The notes beneath the pieces were generated by a model. The model did not search any database. It was not told the DNA's origin and saw nothing but the letters and a program-made list of their open reading frames with translations. From the NCBI GenBank assembly GCA_910586025.1, contig CAJUIO010000121.1:1-9623 (forward strand): a stretch of 9,623 bases of DNA, in the 5' to 3' direction. Below are positions 6,652-9,623 of this stretch, one piece after another. Position numbers and translations under genes: made by a program. The DNA is from an uncultured Lachnospiraceae bacterium. GTDB taxonomy: Bacteria > Bacillota > Clostridia > Lachnospirales > Lachnospiraceae. Numbering within the stretch: the stretch's first letter is position 1; every line of letters starts with the position of its first letter.

Positions 6652-7296
6652 TCAATATTCTTTTCGTTTGAAAATGCAGACTGTCAGCGGATACGACAGG
6701 ATGAACGCAGACACAGAGCAGCCAACCAGTATGGCCGCCCCCAGCAGGATGGCGGTTATTCCCGGATCCAGTATCTCATTGGCCATACTGACGATCGCAA
6801 AATCAATGCCGAACGCGCCAAGCAGGGCAATGATCAGGAACACCTCGCCTCTCTCCTCCCCGCCCGCATAAAGCAGCGGGAAAAATATGGCTCCCATGAA
6901 AAGGCTCATGCTGATTCCAAGCGCAAACATGGTTAACATGTCAATGGGCCTGTCGAAGAGACACCCGTGGATCAGCCAGGATAAACCCACTTCAATTCCC
7001 GCAAAAACTGTCCCCGCAAGAAGCCATATCACCTCATTGAAAAATAAGCTCTTCACTATATCCGCTCTCTTTACCGGCATGGTCAGTTTATATTTTCCCC
7101 ATTTGGAGACGGATTCATTTTTGCCGACCAAAACCGCATTTACAGAAAATCCGATGATCCCGATCATGACATAACCGATCTGCAGAGACTGACTGATCAC
7201 GGCCGCCGTGAAAGCGCCAAGCAGAAGCATAAAGCCTGAAAATACCCTGGCGTTCGATCCGGTGGCATATAAATTATTTCTAAGAAGTCCTCTCAT
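6652..7296 (-). CDS. ABC-2 type transporter permease
   Basis: A 214-aa integral membrane protein with six predicted helices (about 19-36, 40-57, 89-109, 120-143, 152-170 and 181-206). The cytoplasmic segment between helices 2 and 3, containing WGKYKLTMPVKRADIVKSLF (66-85), is characteristic of the ABC2_membrane_5 type of permease (one-domain partner of YtrB/PmtA-like ATPases); this family assignment is from recognition of that segment. Its ATG overlaps the TGA of the ATPase gene by four bases (ATGA), so the two proteins are probably made together and form one half-transporter each, likely 2+2 in the complex. Such systems export peptides or lipid-like compounds, but the cargo is not visible here. 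The C-terminus ends in a basic KRKEY tail. Confidence 0.85.
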   Translation of the reverse strand: MRGLLRNNLYATGSNARVFSGFMLLLGAFTAAVISQSLQIGYVMIGIIGFSVNAVLVGKNESVSKWGKYKLTMPVKRADIVKSLFFNEVIWLLAGTVFAGIEVGLSWLIHGCLFDRPIDMLTMFALGISMSLFMGAIFFPLLYAGGEERGEVFLIIALLGAFGIDFAIVSMANEILDPGITAILLGAAILVGCSVSAFILSYPLTVCIFKRKEY

Positions 7297-8159
7297 ACCC
7301 GTTCCCCCTTTACCAGAAGCACCATGATCTCGTCAACGGAAACATGATCCACCACGGCATCCCTGTACTTTTTCTGCGCCTGCCTTCCGTCGGAAACCAG
7401 AACGTCAATCTGAAAATCCCGTTTTCTCCAGGCGATAATATCGCCGGGATCCAGTGTGCGGAACTGGCTCTCCCTGCAGCGCATGACAGCATAATGATAC
7501 ACCAGATCGTTTTTGGATACGGTCATGACCAGCTTTCCGTTATGAATAAACGTGATATAATCCGCAACCCTTTCCAGATCGCTGGTGATATGGGAGGATA
7601 AAAGAATCGAATGATTCTCCTCCTGCACGAATTCCAGGAAAACATCCAGCATTTCATCTCGCATGACAGGATCCAGACCGCTGGTGGCCTCATCGAGAAC
7701 GAGCAGCTCCGGATGATGAGACAGAGCGGCCGCAACAGCCAGCTTCATGGTCATTCCCCGGGAATAGTGTTTTATCTTCTGTCCGGCAGGAAGCCGGAAA
7801 TCCTCTAAATACTTTTGAAACAGAGCGTTGTCCCACTGCCTGTAGATCCCCTCCATGACACGGGATAACTGCTTTGCCGACCAGTAGCCCGGAAAATTGT
7901 CCCCGTCGTAAACCACGCCGATTTTCTCTCTGATTTCCGTGTCCGCATCCGTCATCTCCCTGCCGAACAGCTTTACCGTTCCGCCGTCCCTTCTCATCGT
8001 ATTCAGGATACAGCCTATGGTGGTAGTCTTGCCCGCGCCGTTCTCTCCCACAAAGCCGCCAATCGCCCCATACGGAAGGGAATAGGAGAAATTCTCCAGT
8101 TTAAAATCCGATTTCGGAAATGCCTTGGAAAGATCCTGCAGCTCTAAAATGTTCTCCAT
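7293..8159 (-). CDS. ABC transporter ATP-binding protein (YtrB/PmtA-like exporter type)
   Basis: A 288-aa nucleotide-binding subunit that powers the adjoining permease. Numbered from the ATG: Walker A GENGAGKT (38-45), signature YSRGMTMKL (132-140, where most ABC proteins have LSGGQ), Walker B LLVLDEATSGLDP (152-164) and switch His190 in SSHI. The usual Q-loop Gln is not seen; the stretch reads IGVVYDGDNFPG (80-91), as in this exporter group as I remember it. About 80 residues follow the core as an extra C-terminal domain. I place the start at ATG 8159 instead of TTG 8168: AGGAGG at 8174-8169 touches the TTG directly but is 9 nt from the ATG. The repressor stop and this ATG are one base apart (TGACATG). 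The 4-nt overlap with the permease makes this the middle gene of a three-gene operon. Confidence 0.92.
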   Translation of the reverse strand: MENILELQDLSKAFPKSDFKLENFSYSLPYGAIGGFVGENGAGKTTTIGCILNTMRRDGGTVKLFGREMTDADTEIREKIGVVYDGDNFPGYWSAKQLSRVMEGIYRQWDNALFQKYLEDFRLPAGQKIKHYSRGMTMKLAVAAALSHHPELLVLDEATSGLDPVMRDEMLDVFLEFVQEENHSILLSSHITSDLERVADYITFIHNGKLVMTVSKNDLVYHYAVMRCRESQFRTLDPGDIIAWRKRDFQIDVLVSDGRQAQKKYRDAVVDHVSVDEIMVLLVKGERV

Positions 8160-8160
8160 G

Positions 8161-8538
8161 TCATTCAACCTCCTGATAGAATAAAGCCAGCAGCTCCGTC
8201 AGCTTCTCGAGGGAAATATTGCTGATCCGCCCGATCTCAGCCGCCGCCTGCAGATGCTCCTCGGCGATGCGCTGCTGCTCCTCCTGATAAAACTCTTTGT
8301 TCCTCGCCGACACAAAGCTTCCCCGGCCAACCGTGGTCTCAATAAATCCATCCCTCTGCAAGTCCTCGTAGGCCTTCTGAACCGTGATGACACTCACATG
8401 AATCGACTTTGCCAGGGCCCGCATGGAGGGAATGGTATCGCCTGCCTGCAGCTCACCGCTCATTATCATTGCCTTGATCTGTGATGTGATCTGCTCGTAA
8501 ATCGGTTTGTTGGCATTATTGCTGATAATGATTTCTAT
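8161..8538 (-). CDS. YtrA-type GntR-family transcriptional regulator with apparent ATA start
   Basis: A short GntR repressor (125 aa from the ATA, the normal length for the YtrA subfamily). Its winged helix-turn-helix runs over about residues 10-77: KPIYEQI opens helix 1, GDTIPSMRALAKSIHVS leads to the recognition helix VSVITVQKAYEDL (48-60), and the wing is TVGRGSFVS (69-77). A short helical tail replaces the large ligand domain of other GntR proteins, as expected for YtrA. The first ATG in frame (8469) would remove 23 residues including helix 1. Upstream in frame there is no ATG, GTG, TTG or CTG before a TGA; where homologues begin MxIIIS, the codon is ATA (8538-8536), 9 nt after GGAGG. I therefore take ATA as the start, or as a mutated ATG. 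It probably represses its own operon with the exporter downstream, through the palindrome at 8561-8585. Confidence 0.8.
   Translation of the reverse strand: MEIIISNNANKPIYEQITSQIKAMIMSGELQAGDTIPSMRALAKSIHVSVITVQKAYEDLQRDGFIETTVGRGSFVSARNKEFYQEEQQRIAEEHLQAAAEIGRISNISLEKLTELLALFYQEVE
8169..8174 (-). promoter_or_regulatory. Ribosome binding site deciding the ABC ATPase start
   Basis: AGGAGG on the minus strand, inside the last codons of the GntR gene. Spacing is 0 nt to TTG 8168 and 9 nt to ATG 8159, which selects the ATG. Confidence 0.8.
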
Positions 8539-8547
8539 AGTTCTTCA

Positions 8548-8552
8548 CCTCC
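8548..8552 (-). promoter_or_regulatory. Ribosome binding site in front of the ATA codon of the GntR gene
   Basis: GGAGG (within CCGGAGGTG) on the minus strand, 9 nt before the ATA at 8538. No other start codon in any reading lies at suitable distance, which is the main support for initiation at ATA. The ATG at 8469 has only a closely spaced AAGG. Confidence 0.75.
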
Positions 8553-8560
8553 GGTCCGTC

Positions 8561-8585
8561 AATGTACTTATTGTACCAGTACATT
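8561..8585. promoter_or_regulatory. GntR-type operator overlapping the operon promoter
   Basis: An inverted repeat with perfect 8-bp arms, AATGTACT (8561-8568) and AGTACATT (8578-8585), around a 9-bp centre that holds another GTAC (8573-8576). GTAC-rich palindromes fit what is known of YtrA-type GntR operators. It covers the transcription start (about 8576) and touches the -10 box, so a bound dimer would block the polymerase. The adjacent GntR gene is the obvious ligand, giving negative autoregulation; this is inference. Confidence 0.7.
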
Positions 8586-8610
8586 ATAACATTTTTACTC
8601 CATCTGTCAA
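8583..8610 (-). promoter_or_regulatory. Strong promoter of the GntR-ABC operon
   Basis: On the minus strand: perfect TTGACA (8610-8605), a 16-bp spacer ending in TGT, and perfect TATAAT (8588-8583), thus also an extended -10. Transcription should begin near 8576, inside the palindromic operator. A consensus promoter under a repressor site suggests strong induction when repression is lifted. Confidence 0.85.
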
Positions 8611-8652
8611 CCCTTCATTCCTCCCATACCGGACAAACAGAGCAACAGCAAA

Positions 8653-8674
8653 GGCAGCCTGTGTATAAGCTGCC
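8653..8674 (-). terminator. Weak candidate terminator after the creatininase-family gene
   Basis: On the minus strand GGCAGC (8674-8669) can pair with GCTGCC (8658-8653) around a 10-nt loop, followed by TTTGCTGTTGCTCTGTTTG. The stem is short and the T-tract is interrupted, so function is uncertain. It is the best hairpin between the creatininase-family stop and the GntR promoter; otherwise this gap holds only a short A-rich run. Confidence 0.35.
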
Positions 8675-8728
8675 GCTCATCCATCAGACTGCCCCGCCGG
8701 GTTTATTCTTTTTTTGTATCACGCTGTT

Positions 8729-9592
8729 TTAAAGTTTGGAATATTTGTTCCTGGGAAGGATGTCCGCATACTTGGGGATCACCACCTTCGCCGTCTCTTC
8801 ATCCACATACCTCATGGCCTCCACATAGCCGGGCATATCCATATTGTCCACAATTTCTCTGATCTTCCGCGCACCCTTTGCACAGACCTCGTCTCTCTCC
8901 TCCACTGTCTTAAGAGCTCCTGTCATTCCCGCATGGTCCTCCGGTCTCACGAAGTAAAATCCGATGGATCCCGAGGGATGGGCATATTTGCGGAAATGGG
9001 AAAAATGATCGATTCCCGTATCGGAACCAACTTTGGGACCTGCAAAAACCGCGGGATCCACTACCAGCTCATCCTTCTTTCCCAGAATCTCATAGGCTCC
9101 GAAAAACAGATCATTGTGATCTCCTATCTGCAGGCCCTGTTCTTTCACATACCGTACCGCCTGAGATATATCAATATATGCGATCGGCACCTTGGTCTCG
9201 TCAAAAAAGTCAACCAGCATTCCACCTGCCGTCAGGAAGGCCGGTCCGTGCATGGAAACATAGACCTGTCTGCGGAATCCCTGGTTCAACAGGGAATGGG
9301 CAATTTCCTTCAGATAACGCATTCCGGATTCCACACTCATCTGAACGGTTCCCGGACTCATGGGCGACGCTCCGGGGAAGAAATAAGGGAGCCCTCCCAG
9401 CACAAGCCCGTCCACCTTTTCCGCCATACACAGGGCAAAGGCCTCGGGAGCCGTCTGCTCCACATCAAGAGGGAATGTGCCGTGCACCTCCACTGTCCCA
9501 AACGGGACAAAGATGATGTCATTCCGTTTCCGATACTCCACGACCTCGTCGTGAGTCATCTTTGCAAGAAACCTTGTTCTCATCTCAGTCAT
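8729..9592 (-). CDS. Divergent creatininase (creatinine amidohydrolase) family protein
   Basis: A 287-aa protein with the fold signature of the creatininase family, metal-dependent amidohydrolases that include creatininase and MftE-type peptidases. PFGTVEVHG (30-38) gives ligands Glu35 and His37, aligned to E-x-H of creatininase. Next in family enzymes is an Asp in HLPLGTD; here the segment is one residue shorter and reads FPLDVEQ, so Glu45 may replace it. The usual NGHGGN is SMHGPA (113-118), keeping His115 only, and the family's DxHAGxxETS is absent from its usual place, although EDHAG occurs at 218-222. Metal binding may persist, but substrate and even activity are uncertain. The ATG at 9592 is preceded by AAAGGATGG at good spacing; a second in-frame ATG lies at 9583. 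No partner gene is visible; upstream DNA is outside the window. Confidence 0.75.
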   Translation of the reverse strand: MTEMRTRFLAKMTHDEVVEYRKRNDIIFVPFGTVEVHGTFPLDVEQTAPEAFALCMAEKVDGLVLGGLPYFFPGASPMSPGTVQMSVESGMRYLKEIAHSLLNQGFRRQVYVSMHGPAFLTAGGMLVDFFDETKVPIAYIDISQAVRYVKEQGLQIGDHNDLFFGAYEILGKKDELVVDPAVFAGPKVGSDTGIDHFSHFRKYAHPSGSIGFYFVRPEDHAGMTGALKTVEERDEVCAKGARKIREIVDNMDMPGYVEAMRYVDEETAKVVIPKYADILPRNKYSKL

Positions 9593-9615
9593 TTTGCTAC
9601 CATCCTTTCACTATT

Positions 9616-9621
9616 TTTATA
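9616..9621 (-). promoter_or_regulatory. Possible -10 box of the creatininase-family gene
   Basis: TATAAA on the minus strand just upstream of the ribosome binding site. The -35 region falls outside the window, so this cannot be confirmed. Confidence 0.25.
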
Positions 9622-9623
9622 TG

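Noticed and set aside
8640..8728. Plus-strand C/G cluster followed by a T-run (about 8691-8716), resembling a terminator
   Set aside because: The possible stem is only about 3 bp, and no plus-strand gene lies upstream.
1..9623. Insertion sequences, CRISPR repeats, tRNA or attachment sites
   Set aside because: I looked for transposase motifs, spaced direct repeats and tRNA cloverleaf patterns on both strands and saw none.

Overview
The window looks like a chromosomal segment of a Gram-positive anaerobe of the Clostridia, most likely Lachnospiraceae. This is inferred from strong AGGAG-type ribosome binding sites, vegetative promoters with extended -10 boxes, a CarD-family regulator, an OFA-family transporter, a YtrA-type GntR/ABC operon and a YdhR/GmuE-like fructokinase. 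I see no mobile elements, CRISPR array, tRNA or rRNA.

Layout. Positions 1-3632 (minus strand) hold a three-gene operon read from a promoter near 3674-3708: a secreted-SH3b/membrane/coiled-coil protein, a ROK-family fructokinase, and a TetM/TetO-like translation-factor GTPase that runs off the left edge. Divergent from it, at 3840-4355 (plus), is a CarD/CdnL-type RNA polymerase-binding regulator with its own promoter and terminator. At 4544-5851 (plus) is a 12-helix OFA-family major facilitator transporter with its own promoter and a 6-bp dyad between promoter and start codon. A perfect 15-bp bidirectional hairpin separates it from the convergent gene at 5982-6572 (minus), a histidine phosphatase of the phosphoglycerate mutase superfamily.

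Positions 6652-8538 (minus) hold a compact operon: a YtrA-type GntR repressor, an ABC ATPase and an ABC-2 permease. Its genes are packed by a 1-nt gap and a 4-nt overlap. It has a near-ideal promoter with a palindromic operator touching the -10 box, so a self-regulated small exporter is the natural reading. The repressor has no normal start codon at its expected N-terminus: the position where family members carry their initiator Met is ATA, 9 nt after a strong GGAGG. At the right end (8729-9592, minus) is a divergent creatininase-family protein whose metal-ligand motifs are partly rewritten.

The points most worth following are the ATA start of the GntR gene, the TetM-like GTPase whose domain-IV tip lacks the tetracycline-displacing sequence, the CarD protein without the wedge tryptophan, and the divergent creatininase. 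I do not see a clearly new multi-gene defence or biosynthetic system. The remaining genes are ordinary accessory or housekeeping genes.
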